A stretch of DNA of 64,000 bases from Streptomyces sp. BK208 (GTDB lineage Bacteria; Actinomycetota; Actinomycetes; Streptomycetales; Streptomycetaceae), in the NCBI RefSeq assembly GCF_004364245.1, contig NZ_SOAV01000010.1, positions 248,001 to 312,000 of the forward strand. Reading direction: 5' to 3'. Of this stretch, positions 32,827 through 41,755 are shown in pieces. Position 1 is the first letter of the stretch. Each line of letters begins with the position of its first letter. Both the position numbers and the translations under genes were made by a program. The notes under the pieces were generated by a model, which did not search any database, had not been told where the DNA came from, and saw only the letters and a list, made by a program, of their open reading frames with translations.

Positions 32827-33716
32827 GCAGGGTGAGCCTGGAAGGACGGGTCGCCGTCGTCACCGGAGCGGCGCGGGGCGTCGGGGAGTTGATGGCCCGC
32901 AAGCTGTCCGCGCGCGGGGTGAAGGTCGCGCTGGTCGGCCTGGAACCGGACGAACTCAAGCAGGTCTCCGCCCGGTTGCACAGCGACAGCGACCACTGGC
33001 ACGCCGACGTCACCGACCACGAGGCGATGGCCCGGGTGGCGGCGGAGGTCCGGGAACGCTTCGGGAAGGTCGACATCGTCGTCGCCAACGCGGGCGTCGC
33101 CACCGGCGGCCCCTTCGTCGACTCCGACCCCGAGTCCTGGCGGCGGGTCATCGAGGTCAACCTGATCGGCTCGGCGGTGACCGCCCGCGCCTTCCTGCCC
33201 GCGCTGCTGGAGAGCCGCGGCTACCTGCTCCAGATCGCCTCGTTGGCCGCCCTCACCCCCGCCCCGATGATGAGCGCCTACTGCGCCTCCAAGTCCGGCG
33301 TCGAGGCGTACGCGCACAGCCTGCGCGGCGAGGTCGGGCACCGGGGCGTGAAGGTCGGCGTCGGCTACCTGTCCTGGACCGACACCGACATGGTGCGCGG
33401 CGCCGACCAGGACGACGTGATGCGCGAGCTGCGGCAGCGGCTGCCCTGGCCGTCCAACAAGACCTACCCGCTGGGCCCGGCCGTCGACCGGCTCGTGGAG
33501 GGCGTCGAGCGCCGCTCCGCGCACGTCTACGGGCAGTGGTGGCTGCGGGGCATGCAGGGCGTGCGCGGTTACCTGCCCGCCGTCATCGGCACCGTCGGAC
33601 AGCGCGAGATGCGGCGCTTCGGGGACCGGCTCGACGGCCTGCGGACCGGCCTCGTCGGGGCCGGCGGAGCGGCCGACGAACAGCGTCCGACCAGCGCGAC
33701 TACGGTCCGTAAGTGA
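32823..33716 (+). CDS. Short-chain dehydrogenase/reductase
   Basis: A 297-residue classical SDR. It has the cofactor motif VAVVTGAARGVGELMARKL, the NAG motif (VVANAGVATGGP), catalytic Ser in IASLAALTP and Tyr153/Lys157 in MSAYCASKSGVEAY. The C-terminal region is about 50 residues longer than minimal SDRs, with a Trp-rich segment (YGQWWLRGMQG). It is the last gene of the operon. It probably interconverts an alcohol and ketone feeding the monooxygenase or derived from its product. Confidence 0.92.
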   Translation: MSRVSLEGRVAVVTGAARGVGELMARKLSARGVKVALVGLEPDELKQVSARLHSDSDHWHADVTDHEAMARVAAEVRERFGKVDIVVANAGVATGGPFVDSDPESWRRVIEVNLIGSAVTARAFLPALLESRGYLLQIASLAALTPAPMMSAYCASKSGVEAYAHSLRGEVGHRGVKVGVGYLSWTDTDMVRGADQDDVMRELRQRLPWPSNKTYPLGPAVDRLVEGVERRSAHVYGQWWLRGMQGVRGYLPAVIGTVGQREMRRFGDRLDGLRTGLVGAGGAADEQRPTSATTVRK

Positions 33717-33804
33717 TCGACATGCGCACGGTCACGGCTCATGTGAATCTGATCGAGCGCCCGGCCGATCCGGTCGGGCCCGATCACCACAGGAGTGAAC
33801 CCAC

Positions 33805-34026
33805 ATGGGTATGAAGGACCAGTTCCAGGACAAGGCCGAGCGCATGCAGCAGCAGGGCAAGCAGCGCGCCGAGCAGGCGAAGGACCAGTTCCAGAACCGC
33901 GACCGCCGTCGTGACGAGGACGAGATGGACCCGTCCTCCTCGCGCCGCCGGGAGTCGGAGCGCCAGGACCCGTCCGCGCGCCGTCGCGACGAGGACGAGC
34001 GGCTCGCGGACAGCTTCGACGCCTGA
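33805..34026 (+). CDS. Small charged hydrophilic protein, unknown
   Basis: A 73-residue protein with strong alternation of Lys/Arg/Glu/Asp/Gln. An N-terminal helix repeat (KDQFQDKAERMQQQGKQRAE then QAKDQFQN) is followed by an Arg/Asp/Ser-rich segment. AGGAG precedes the ATG at 33805. It has no membrane helix and resembles stress-type hydrophilins in composition, but I cannot assign a family. It is followed by a clear terminator. Confidence 0.75.
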   Translation: MGMKDQFQDKAERMQQQGKQRAEQAKDQFQNRDRRRDEDEMDPSSSRRRESERQDPSARRRDEDERLADSFDA

Positions 34027-34048
34027 CGCACCGCCGCTGTGAGGTGAG

Positions 34049-34083
34049 AGGGCGCCCCCCGTCGTACGGGTGGGCGCCCTTTC
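34049..34083 (+). terminator. Terminator after the small charged protein gene
   Basis: AGGGCGCCC (34049-34057) pairs with GGGCGCCCT (34072-34080); inner CCCGT/ACGGG pairs extend the stem, and TTT follows. It also faces the convergent tricorn gene stop at 34111. Confidence 0.85.
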
Positions 34084-34110
34084 CCATGCCGCCGGGCCCT
34101 GCGGAGGTTC

Positions 34111-37100
34111 CTACTCCCCTTCCCGCCCCCGCGGCGGCAGCGGCGGACGCGAGCGGTCGGGTACCGCGTCGTAACCGGGCGGTGTGGCGGGCGGGTTGGT
34201 CTCCAGCAGCTCCAGTGCCAGCCGGACCGCCTCGTCGAGGACCGGGTAGCGGCCCTCGGCCCAGTCCAGGGGGGTGCGCAGCGCCTCGACGTCGGGGGCG
34301 ACGCCGTAGTTCTCCACGGTCCAGCCGTAGGCGTCGAACCAGGCGGCGTTCATCGGCACCGTGATCACCGAGCCGTCGCCGAGGCGGTGCCGGCCGGTCA
34401 TGCCGACCACACCGCCCCAGGTGCGCTGCCCGACCACCGGGCCGAGCCGCAGCAGCTTGAACGCGGCGGTGATCATGTCGCCGTCGGAGGAGGTCGCCTC
34501 GTCGGCGACCGCGACGACCGGCCCGCGCGGGGCGTTGGAGGTGTACGACACCGGCTGGGCGTCGCGGGTGAGGTCCCAGCCCAGGATGGTCCTGGTCAGC
34601 TTCTCGATGACCAGCTCGCTGATGTGCCCGCCCGCGTTGCCGCGCACGTCCACGATGAGCGCGGGCCGGGACACCTCCATGCGCAGGTCGCGGTTGAACT
34701 GCGCCCAGCCGGAACCGCCCATGTCCGGGATGTGCAGGTACCCGCACTGTCCGCCGCTCAACTCCCGCACCACCGCACGGCGTTTGGCCACCCAGTCCTG
34801 GTAGCGCAGCGGGCGTTCGTCGACGAGCGGCACGACCGCGACCCGGCGGGAGGGGCCGGGGACGCCCTCGCCGGGTGCGAAGGTCAGCTCCACCGTGGTG
34901 CCGCCGGCGCCCGCCAGCAGCGGGGACGGGCCGAGGACCGGGTCGACCGGGCGGCCGTCGACGTGGGTCAGTACGGCACCGTCGCGGATGCCCGTGCCGG
35001 CCAGCGGCGAGCGGGCCTTGGAGTCCGAGGAGTCGCCCGGCAGGATCCGCCCGACCACCCACCGCCCGTCCCGGCAGACGAGGTTCGCGCCGAGCAGCCC
35101 CTGCCGCCGCTGGTAGTGGGCGGGGCCCTCGTTGCGCCGGCCGGCGACGACGTAGGCGTGCGAGGTGCCCAGCTCACCGAGCACCTCGCGCAGCAGGTCG
35201 GCGAACTCGTCGGGGGAGGCGACCCGTTCGAGCAGCGGGCGGTACTGGTCCAGGACCCCGTCCCAGTCGATGCCGCACATCCCCGGGTCCCAGAAGTAGG
35301 CGCGGATCAGGCGGCCCGCCTCGTCGTACGCCTGGCGCCACTCGGCGGCCGGGTCGACCTCGTGCAGGATGCGGCGCAGGTCGATCCAGGTGGTCGAGTC
35401 GCCGTCGCCGGCCTCGGTCGCCGGTACGGCCCGCAGGTCGTCCTCGTCGAGCACGACCAGGCGGCTGCCGTCGCCGCTGACCCGGAACCAGTCCAGGTGG
35501 TCGACCAGTTCGGACTTCCTGGCCTTGGCCAGGTTGAAGTGCTCCAGCGTGGGCCGCTCGCTCGGGTCGGCCGGGTTGGCGAAGGTCTCCCCGAGCGCGC
35601 CCGAGATCGGCCAGCGCAGCCAGACCAGGCCGCCGCCCGCCACCGGCTCCAGCGTCGAGTACTTGGAGGCGGCGACCGGGAACGGCGTCACCCGGTTCTC
35701 CAGCCCCTCGACCTCGACGGTGACCGCGCCGCCCTCGCCGGTCTCGTCCTCCAACGGGTCCAGGCCCCCTGCGGCGGGGCGGCCCTCGGGGTTGAGGGCG
35801 AAGGGGGAGGGGGTCGCGGAGGACAGCGGCACCAGGTAGGGGCGGCAGCCCAGCGGGAAGGACAGGTCGCCGGTGTGCACGTCGTACACCGGGTCGAAGC
35901 CGCGCCAGGACAGGAAGGCCAGATAGCGGCCGTCCCGGGTGAACACCGGGTTCTCGTCCTCGAAGCGGCCGTTGGTGACGTCGACGACGAGGGTGCCCTC
36001 GGGGCCGTCGATCCGGGCCATCTTGATCTGCCGCAGGGTGCGTCCGATGCCGGGGTGCGACCAGGTGAGCCAGGTCCCGTCGGGGGAGAAGGCGAGGTCG
36101 CGCACGGGGCCGTTGACGGAGCGGATCAGCTCGGTCACCTGGCCTTCGGCGGTCGCGGGGGCGCCCGGGGCGCCCGGCGTCATGGTGTCCCCGGCGTCGG
36201 CGTCGGCGTCGTTGTCGGCGTCGTCGGCGGGGGCGTCCGGGCCGGTGCCTGTGGCGGTCGGCGGCAGACCCATGCCGCCCGGCTCGCCCGGGGTGCCGGA
36301 GTCCCCGGCGGCCGTCGCCACCGCGTCCTCGTCCCCCGCGTCCGCCGGGTACCCGACGCCGGCCGCGTCCAGGACTGTGGCCGCCTCCGTGTCCGGCTCC
36401 GTGACGTCGAGGATCAGCAGCCTCCCGTCGTGCGAGGCGACGGCGAGGCGCTCGCCGGCCGGGTCCGACACCAGCTCCAGGACCCGGCCCAGCCGTCCGG
36501 TGGCCAGCCGCCGGGCCGCGCGGCCGCCGGTCGCCCGGGGCAGGTAGGAGATCTCGACCGCGTCCTCACCCTCCGCGTCCGTCACGTACGCGATCCGTCC
36601 GCTCTCCCCGAGCATCTCCGGCAGCCGCACCCGCACCCCCGGGGTGTCGGCGATGGTGCGGGCCGGGCCGTCGCGGTGGGTGAGCCAGTACAGGCCGCCG
36701 CGGACGACGACGGCGCTCGCGCGGCCCGTCTCGTCGACGGAGACACCACCGACGTGCTGCGCGGCGGGCACCTGGTACGTACGGCGTCCCGCCCGCGGAC
36801 CGCTCAGCCGCACGTCGAGCCGGCGGGGTGCCGAGCCGGGCGCGAGGTCGTCGACGAGCCACAGGTCGCCCGCGCACTGGTACACCACCCTGGTGCCGTC
36901 GCTCGCGGCGTTGCGGGCGTAGAACGCGTCGTGGTCGGTGTGCCGGCGCAGGTCGGTGCCGTCGTGGGCGCAGGAGTAGAGGTTGCCGACGCCCTCGTGG
37001 TCGGAGAGGAAGGCGATCCGGCCGCCGACGAACATCGGCGCGGCGAGGTGCCCGCCGAGGCCGGGCAGCAGCCGCTCGCCGTGCAGCCAGAGCCGGCCCG

Positions 37101-37629
37101 TGGCGCCGCCCCGGTAGCGCTTCCACGCGGCGGGCTCGTGCGGCGGGGTGCCGGTGAGCAGGAGGGTCCTGCGCTCGCCGTCGAGGTCGGCGGCCTGGAT
37201 GTCGGTGACCGGTCCCCAGGGCAGCTTGCGGCCGGGATCGCCGTCGGGGGCGACCTTGTAGGCCCAGGTGAGGTGCGAGAAGGGCTCGCCGTGCGAGGCG
37301 ACGGCGAGGACGGCGGTGGTGCCGTCGGGATCGGGGGGAGACCAGCCGCAGACCCGGGTGTCGAGGCCGCCCCAGTGGGTGAGCTGCCGCCCGGGGCCGC
37401 CGTCCACCGGCACCAGGTGGACCTCCGGCACGAGGGTGCGCCAGCTGGTGTACGCGATGTGCCGGCCGTCGGGGGAGAAGCGGGGGTGACCGGCCTTGGT
37501 GCGGTCGACGGTGAGCCGCCAGGCCCGGCCCGGACCGTCGAGGGGCGCGAGCCAGAGGTCGTCCTCGGCCACGAAGCACAGCTGGCCGCCACTGAGGTGC
37601 GGAAGGCGCAGATAACTCACCCACCCCAT
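34111..37629 (-). CDS. Tricorn protease homologue (S41 family)
   Basis: A 1172-residue tricorn core protease that trims oligopeptides released by the proteasome. An N-terminal six-bladed propeller (WD40-like repeats such as SFSPDGRHIAYTSWR) is followed by a seven-bladed one. Next come a helical C1 region, a PDZ domain (about 870-930) and the catalytic C2 domain with GNAGGHISELVIEKL. The active Ser is expected in the EATSSDGDMI stretch (Ser1047/Ser1048). An acidic Ala/Asp/Gly/Pro insertion (about 418-497) interrupts the second propeller. ATG 37629. Divergent from tetR. Confidence 0.92.
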   Translation of the reverse strand: MGWVSYLRLPHLSGGQLCFVAEDDLWLAPLDGPGRAWRLTVDRTKAGHPRFSPDGRHIAYTSWRTLVPEVHLVPVDGGPGRQLTHWGGLDTRVCGWSPPDPDGTTAVLAVASHGEPFSHLTWAYKVAPDGDPGRKLPWGPVTDIQAADLDGERRTLLLTGTPPHEPAAWKRYRGGATGRLWLHGERLLPGLGGHLAAPMFVGGRIAFLSDHEGVGNLYSCAHDGTDLRRHTDHDAFYARNAASDGTRVVYQCAGDLWLVDDLAPGSAPRRLDVRLSGPRAGRRTYQVPAAQHVGGVSVDETGRASAVVVRGGLYWLTHRDGPARTIADTPGVRVRLPEMLGESGRIAYVTDAEGEDAVEISYLPRATGGRAARRLATGRLGRVLELVSDPAGERLAVASHDGRLLILDVTEPDTEAATVLDAAGVGYPADAGDEDAVATAAGDSGTPGEPGGMGLPPTATGTGPDAPADDADNDADADAGDTMTPGAPGAPATAEGQVTELIRSVNGPVRDLAFSPDGTWLTWSHPGIGRTLRQIKMARIDGPEGTLVVDVTNGRFEDENPVFTRDGRYLAFLSWRGFDPVYDVHTGDLSFPLGCRPYLVPLSSATPSPFALNPEGRPAAGGLDPLEDETGEGGAVTVEVEGLENRVTPFPVAASKYSTLEPVAGGGLVWLRWPISGALGETFANPADPSERPTLEHFNLAKARKSELVDHLDWFRVSGDGSRLVVLDEDDLRAVPATEAGDGDSTTWIDLRRILHEVDPAAEWRQAYDEAGRLIRAYFWDPGMCGIDWDGVLDQYRPLLERVASPDEFADLLREVLGELGTSHAYVVAGRRNEGPAHYQRRQGLLGANLVCRDGRWVVGRILPGDSSDSKARSPLAGTGIRDGAVLTHVDGRPVDPVLGPSPLLAGAGGTTVELTFAPGEGVPGPSRRVAVVPLVDERPLRYQDWVAKRRAVVRELSGGQCGYLHIPDMGGSGWAQFNRDLRMEVSRPALIVDVRGNAGGHISELVIEKLTRTILGWDLTRDAQPVSYTSNAPRGPVVAVADEATSSDGDMITAAFKLLRLGPVVGQRTWGGVVGMTGRHRLGDGSVITVPMNAAWFDAYGWTVENYGVAPDVEALRTPLDWAEGRYPVLDEAVRLALELLETNPPATPPGYDAVPDRSRPPLPPRGREGE

Positions 37630-37692
37630 GCTTTTCCGGCTGCCGGGTACCGGCAACTTATGCGTTACCGACAACCGTGACCCAGACCACGA

Positions 37693-37707
37693 ACGAAACC
37701 GTTTCGT
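37693..37707. promoter_or_regulatory. TetR-type operator, site 1
   Basis: ACGAAACCGTTTCGT is a perfect inverted repeat with 7-bp arms. It lies between the divergent tricorn and tetR genes, 64 bases from the tricorn ATG. Confidence 0.75.
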
Positions 37708-37738
37708 TTCGTTAGGCGGTGGGGTACCTTCGTCATGT

Positions 37739-37753
37739 ACGAAACGGTGTCGT
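37739..37753. promoter_or_regulatory. TetR-type operator, site 2
   Basis: ACGAAACGGTGTCGT repeats the pattern of site 1 with one changed base in the right arm. Centres are 46 bases apart. It lies 34 bases before the tetR ATG, suited to autoregulation. Confidence 0.7.
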
Positions 37754-37786
37754 TCTGACCGAGCGGGACGGAGAGGAGTGAGCGAG

Positions 37787-38386
37787 ATGACGGAGACCGC
37801 CACCGCGCGCCGCAGCCGGATCACTCCCGAGCGCGAGGCCGAGCTGTACGAGGCCGTGCTCGACCTGCTCCGCGAAGTCGGGTACGACGCACTCACCATG
37901 GACGCCGTGGCCGCCCGCACCCGGTCCAGCAAGGCGACGCTCTACCGCCAGTGGGGCGGCAAGCCCGAGCTGGTCGTCAAGGCCGTCCGGCACAACAAGC
38001 CGGGTTCGCCCGCCGACGTCGACACCGGCTCCCTCCGCGGCGACCTGCACGCCCTGATGGTCCGCGAGGACGACTGCACCATGGAGCAGAACTCCGCGCT
38101 GATGCGCGGCCTGGCCATGGCGCTGCACCAGAATCCGGACCTGCGCCGCGCCTTCCGGGAGCAGCTCGTCGAACCGGAGATGGCGGAGGGCCGGAAGGTC
38201 CTGCAGCGCGCCATCGACCGCGGCGAGATCAGACCGGACTGCCCGGCGCTGGACTTCGTCGTCCACATGCTGATCGGCGGATTCGCCACGCGCACGCTGC
38301 TGGACGACCAGCCGCCGACGCAGGCGTTCATCGCCTCCTACCTCGACGCCGTGGTCCTCCCCGCCCTCGGCGCCCCCACCCACTGA
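37787..38386 (+). CDS. TetR-family transcriptional repressor
   Basis: A 199-residue TetR protein. The N-terminal helix-turn-helix is clear (REVGYDALTMDAVAARTRSS then KATLYRQWGGKPELV), followed by a helical ligand-binding domain of TetR_C type. ATG 37787 is preceded by GGAG at 8 bases; GTG at 37778 is a possible alternative. Two matching palindromes lie upstream. It is directly followed by an MMPL transporter gene, a classic efflux regulator arrangement; the inducer is probably a transported hydrophobic compound. Confidence 0.92.
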   Translation: MTETATARRSRITPEREAELYEAVLDLLREVGYDALTMDAVAARTRSSKATLYRQWGGKPELVVKAVRHNKPGSPADVDTGSLRGDLHALMVREDDCTMEQNSALMRGLAMALHQNPDLRRAFREQLVEPEMAEGRKVLQRAIDRGEIRPDCPALDFVVHMLIGGFATRTLLDDQPPTQAFIASYLDAVVLPALGAPTH

Positions 38387-38487
38387 ACCGTCCCCTGAAG
38401 CTGAGCCCCACCTGACGTAACCGCTCACGTCGTCGGGCCGTTCCCCCCTGCCCTGAAGACCCACGACCTGACCGGGAGTACGCCCCC

Positions 38488-40719
38488 GTGGCCACGTTCC
38501 TCTACAAACTCGGCCGGCTCGCCTTCCGCCGACGACACTTCGTCGCCCTGATCTGGGTGGCCCTGCTGACGCTCGCCGGCGTCGGCGCGGCCAGCGCCCC
38601 GCCCGCCGGCAACTCCTCCTTCTCCATCCCGGGAACGGAGGCCCAGAAGGCCTTCGACCTGCTGGAACAGCGCTTCCCCGGGGCGAGCGCCGACGGAGCG
38701 ACCGCCCGTGTCGTCTTCAAGGCACCCTCCGGCGAGAAGATGACGGACGCCGGCAACAAGGCGACCGTCCAGAAGACCGTCGACGAGCTCGCCGACGGCT
38801 CCGAGGTCGCCTCGGTCGCCGACCCCTACCGGGGCAACGCCGTCAGCAAGGACGGCTCCGTCGCCTACGCCTCGGTGAAGTACGACGTCTCCGGCATGGA
38901 GCTGGAGGAGTCCACCAAGGACGCCCTCGAGGACGCCGCCCAGCAGGCGCGCGACGCAGGACTGACCGTCGAGATAGGCGGCGACGCGCTCCAGGCCGTC
39001 CCGGAGACCGGCGCCACCGAGGTCATCGGCATCGCGGTCGCCGCCGTCGTCCTGGTCATCACCTTCGGGTCCCTGGTCTCGGCCGGGCTGCCCCTGCTCA
39101 CCGCCCTGATCGGCGTGGGCATCGGCGTCTCCTCGATCACCGCGCTGGCCAGCGCGCTGGAACTGGGCTCGACCACCTCGATCCTGGCCATGATGATCGG
39201 CCTCGCGGTCGGCATCGACTACGCCCTGTTCATCGTCTCCCGCTACCGCGCCGAGCTCGCCGAGGGACGTGAGCGCGAGGAGGCCGCCGGACGGGCGGTC
39301 GGCACCGCGGGCTCCGCGGTCGTCTTCGCCGGCCTCACGGTCGTCATCGCCCTGGTGGGCCTCGCGGTGGTCAACATCCCGATGCTGACCAAGATGGGCG
39401 TCGCGGCGGCCGGCACCGTCGCCATCGCGGTCCTGATCGCCCTGACGATGATTCCCGCGCTGCTCGGCTACGCCGGCCGCCGGGTCAAGCCGGCCGGTGC
39501 GAGGAGCAAGCTGCTCGGCCGGTCCCGCAAGGGCGAGCCGAAGGAGCCCGACGGCCGCCCGAAGCCCAACATGGGCACCCGCTGGGCGAGCTTCGTCGTC
39601 CGTCGCCCCCTGGCCGTCCTCCTCCTGGGCGTCATCGGTCTCGGCGCCGCCGCGGTCCCCGCGACCTCCCTGGAACTGGGCCTGCCCGACGACGGCTCGC
39701 AGCCGACGTCCACCACCCAGCGCCGCGCCTACGACCTGCTCTCCGACGGCTTCGGCCCCGGCTTCAACGGCCCGCTGATGGTCGTCGTCGACGCGAAGGG
39801 CAGCGACGCTCCGAAGGACGCCTTCACCGACGTCGAGAAGCAGATCAAGGACCTCGACGGCGTCGTGGCGGTCACCCCGCCCGCCCCCAACAAGGGCGGC
39901 GACACCGCGACGATCACCGTCGTCCCGGACTCCAAGCCGTCCTCCGTGCAGACCGAGGACCTGGTGCACGCCATCCGCGACGCGGGCGGCGACATCGAGG
40001 CGAAGACCGGCGCCCAGACCCTGGTCACCGGCTCCACGGCGATGAACATCGACGTCAGCCAGAAGCTCAACGACGCGCTGGTGCCGTACCTGGTCCTGGT
40101 CGTCGGGCTGGCCTTCCTCCTGCTGATCGTGGTCTTCCGCTCGATCCTGGTCCCGCTGAAGGCGGCCCTCGGCTTCCTGCTCTCCGTCATGGCGGCCCTC
40201 GGCGCGGTCGTCGCGGTCTTCCAGTGGGGCTGGCTGTCCGGCCTGATGGGCGTCGAGGAGACCGGTCCGGTCATGTCGATGATGCCGATCTTCATGGTCG
40301 GCGTGGTCTTCGGCCTGGCCATGGACTACGAGGTCTTCCTGGTCACCCGCATGCGGGAGGCCTTCGTCCACGGCGAGAAGCCCCACCAGGCGATCGTCAC
40401 CGGTTTCAGGCACGGCGCCCGGGTCGTCACCGCCGCCGCGGTGATCATGATGGCGGTCTTCGCGGGCTTCATCGGCTCCAGCGAGTCCATGGTCAAGATG
40501 ATCGGCTTCGGCCTCGCCGTCGCCGTCTTCTTCGACGCGTTCGTCGTCCGCATGGCCCTCGTCCCGGCGGTCCTCGCCCTGCTCGGCAAGAAGGCCTGGT
40601 GGCTGCCGAAGTGGCTGGACCGCGCGCTGCCCAACGTGGATGTCGAGGGCGAGGGCCTGCGTACGGCCGGCGAGCGGGGCTCGGGCCCCGACGAGGACCG
40701 GGAGCTGGTACGCACCTGA
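38488..40719 (+). CDS. MMPL/RND-family transporter
   Basis: A 743-residue RND exporter of the MMPL class with twelve predicted helices in two halves. Helix 1 (FVALIWVALLTLAGVGAA) is followed by an external domain. Helices 2-6 include LAVGIDYALFIVSRYR (conserved Asp-Tyr proton relay) and the second half has GLAMDYEVFLVTRMREA, the matching relay. The C-terminal tail is acidic. GTG 38488. MMPL proteins export lipids or hydrophobic small molecules. It is 101 bases after tetR and followed by a strong terminator. Confidence 0.92.
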   Translation: MATFLYKLGRLAFRRRHFVALIWVALLTLAGVGAASAPPAGNSSFSIPGTEAQKAFDLLEQRFPGASADGATARVVFKAPSGEKMTDAGNKATVQKTVDELADGSEVASVADPYRGNAVSKDGSVAYASVKYDVSGMELEESTKDALEDAAQQARDAGLTVEIGGDALQAVPETGATEVIGIAVAAVVLVITFGSLVSAGLPLLTALIGVGIGVSSITALASALELGSTTSILAMMIGLAVGIDYALFIVSRYRAELAEGREREEAAGRAVGTAGSAVVFAGLTVVIALVGLAVVNIPMLTKMGVAAAGTVAIAVLIALTMIPALLGYAGRRVKPAGARSKLLGRSRKGEPKEPDGRPKPNMGTRWASFVVRRPLAVLLLGVIGLGAAAVPATSLELGLPDDGSQPTSTTQRRAYDLLSDGFGPGFNGPLMVVVDAKGSDAPKDAFTDVEKQIKDLDGVVAVTPPAPNKGGDTATITVVPDSKPSSVQTEDLVHAIRDAGGDIEAKTGAQTLVTGSTAMNIDVSQKLNDALVPYLVLVVGLAFLLLIVVFRSILVPLKAALGFLLSVMAALGAVVAVFQWGWLSGLMGVEETGPVMSMMPIFMVGVVFGLAMDYEVFLVTRMREAFVHGEKPHQAIVTGFRHGARVVTAAAVIMMAVFAGFIGSSESMVKMIGFGLAVAVFFDAFVVRMALVPAVLALLGKKAWWLPKWLDRALPNVDVEGEGLRTAGERGSGPDEDRELVRT

Positions 40720-40757
40720 CCCGACCCGCCGCCTCGTGACCTGAGGCGGCACAGACC

Positions 40758-40801
40758 AGCCGGTGAGGGCTTCCGTGGGGACGGGGCTGCCCTCACCGGC
40801 T
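40758..40801 (+). terminator. Terminator after the MMPL gene
   Basis: A perfect 13-bp stem: AGCCGGTGAGGGC (40758-40770) and GCCCTCACCGGCT (40789-40801), with an 18-base loop, followed by TTCCT. It lies 38 bases after the stop. Confidence 0.85.
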
Positions 40802-40878
40802 TCCTCCTGTCCGGGGGCGCCGCGGGGGCGCCGCAACCGGGTCGCCCGCGCGCCGCACGGACTAGTACGGTGCCCTGC

Positions 40879-41391
40879 ATGACGACGACCGACGACGCCT
40901 CCGGGTCCACCGCCGCCCACCCCCGCTTCGCCGCCGCCCTCGGCGAACTCGGCCTCGGCGACCTGGCCGGCCGGGCCCGGCGCTTCCCGGAGGCCACCCG
41001 CACCGCCACCGAGGCCGCCGCCGCGATCGGCTGCGAGCTGAGCCAGATCTGCAAGTCGCTCGTCTTCGCCGCCGACGGGGTGCCCGTGCTGGTCCTCATG
41101 GACGGCGCCTCCCGCGTCGACCTGGACCGGGTCCGCGAGGAACTCGGCGCCGCGAAGGTCACGCGGGCCAAGGCCGACGTCGTACGGGAGACCACCGGCT
41201 ACGCGATCGGCGGGGTGCCGCCGTTCGGGCACCGGACCAGGACCCGGGTGCTCGCCGACCGGTCGCTGCTCGCCCACGCGACCGTCTGGGCCGCCGCCGG
41301 CACCCCGTACGCCGTCTTCCCGATGGAACCCGGGGAACTCGTCGCCGCCGCCGGCGCCACCCTCGTGGACGTGCGCGAGCGCTTCGAGTGA
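40879..41391 (+). CDS. YbaK/EbsC-family protein (aminoacyl-tRNA deacylase fold)
   Basis: A 170-residue YbaK/ProX-like protein. It has the conserved TRTATEAAAAIGCELSQICK (Lys near the active site), SLVFAADGVPVLVLMDGASRVD and GYAIGGVPPFGH motifs. Relatives hydrolyse Cys-tRNA-Pro or other mischarged tRNAs; this class may instead be a free-standing editing domain of unknown specificity. ATG 40879 is chosen over GTG 40870 because the first three codons are unlike the family. Confidence 0.88.
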   Translation: MTTTDDASGSTAAHPRFAAALGELGLGDLAGRARRFPEATRTATEAAAAIGCELSQICKSLVFAADGVPVLVLMDGASRVDLDRVREELGAAKVTRAKADVVRETTGYAIGGVPPFGHRTRTRVLADRSLLAHATVWAAAGTPYAVFPMEPGELVAAAGATLVDVRERFE

Positions 41392-41473
41392 CACCTCCGG
41401 TCACCGCCGGCCGGGTGGTGCGACCGCCGCGGGCGGGCGCACCCTGGAAGGAGGTGTTCCGGAGGTGATCGTC

Positions 41474-41749
41474 ATGATGCACACCACAGTGGGATGGCAT
41501 GTCGAGCTGGAGTTCATGGAGGACGACCAGCACACGCGGGCGGTCGCGATGGTGCGGCTCCCCGACGGCAGCGAGGTCCGCGCGCACGGCCACGCCAGCC
41601 GTCATCGGGCCGACGCCGGCCAGCCACGGGTCGGCGAGGAGGTGGCGGGCGCACGCGCGCTGAACGAGCTGGCGATGCAGCTGCTCACCAAGGCGCACGA
41701 GGAGATCGACGCGGCGTCGGGGCGGACCTCGCACCCCATCCACGTCTGA
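41474..41749 (+). CDS. DUF1876 domain protein
   Basis: A 91-residue protein of the actinobacterial DUF1876 family (dsRNA-binding-like fold). It has TVGWHVELEFMEDDQHTRAV, the strand VRLPDGSEVRAHGHA and a C-terminal helix ARALNELAMQLLTKAHEEI. GGAGGT at 41461-41466 is 7 bases before ATG 41474; GTG 41465 overlaps that site and is less likely. Two such paralogues are common in Streptomyces. Function unknown. Confidence 0.85.
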   Translation: MMHTTVGWHVELEFMEDDQHTRAVAMVRLPDGSEVRAHGHASRHRADAGQPRVGEEVAGARALNELAMQLLTKAHEEIDAASGRTSHPIHV

Positions 41750-41755
41750 CGGGTA

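Noticed and set aside
34387..37680. A 1097-codon plus-strand frame opposite the tricorn gene
   Set aside because: It is the complement of tricorn coding sequence; the translated product has no motif.
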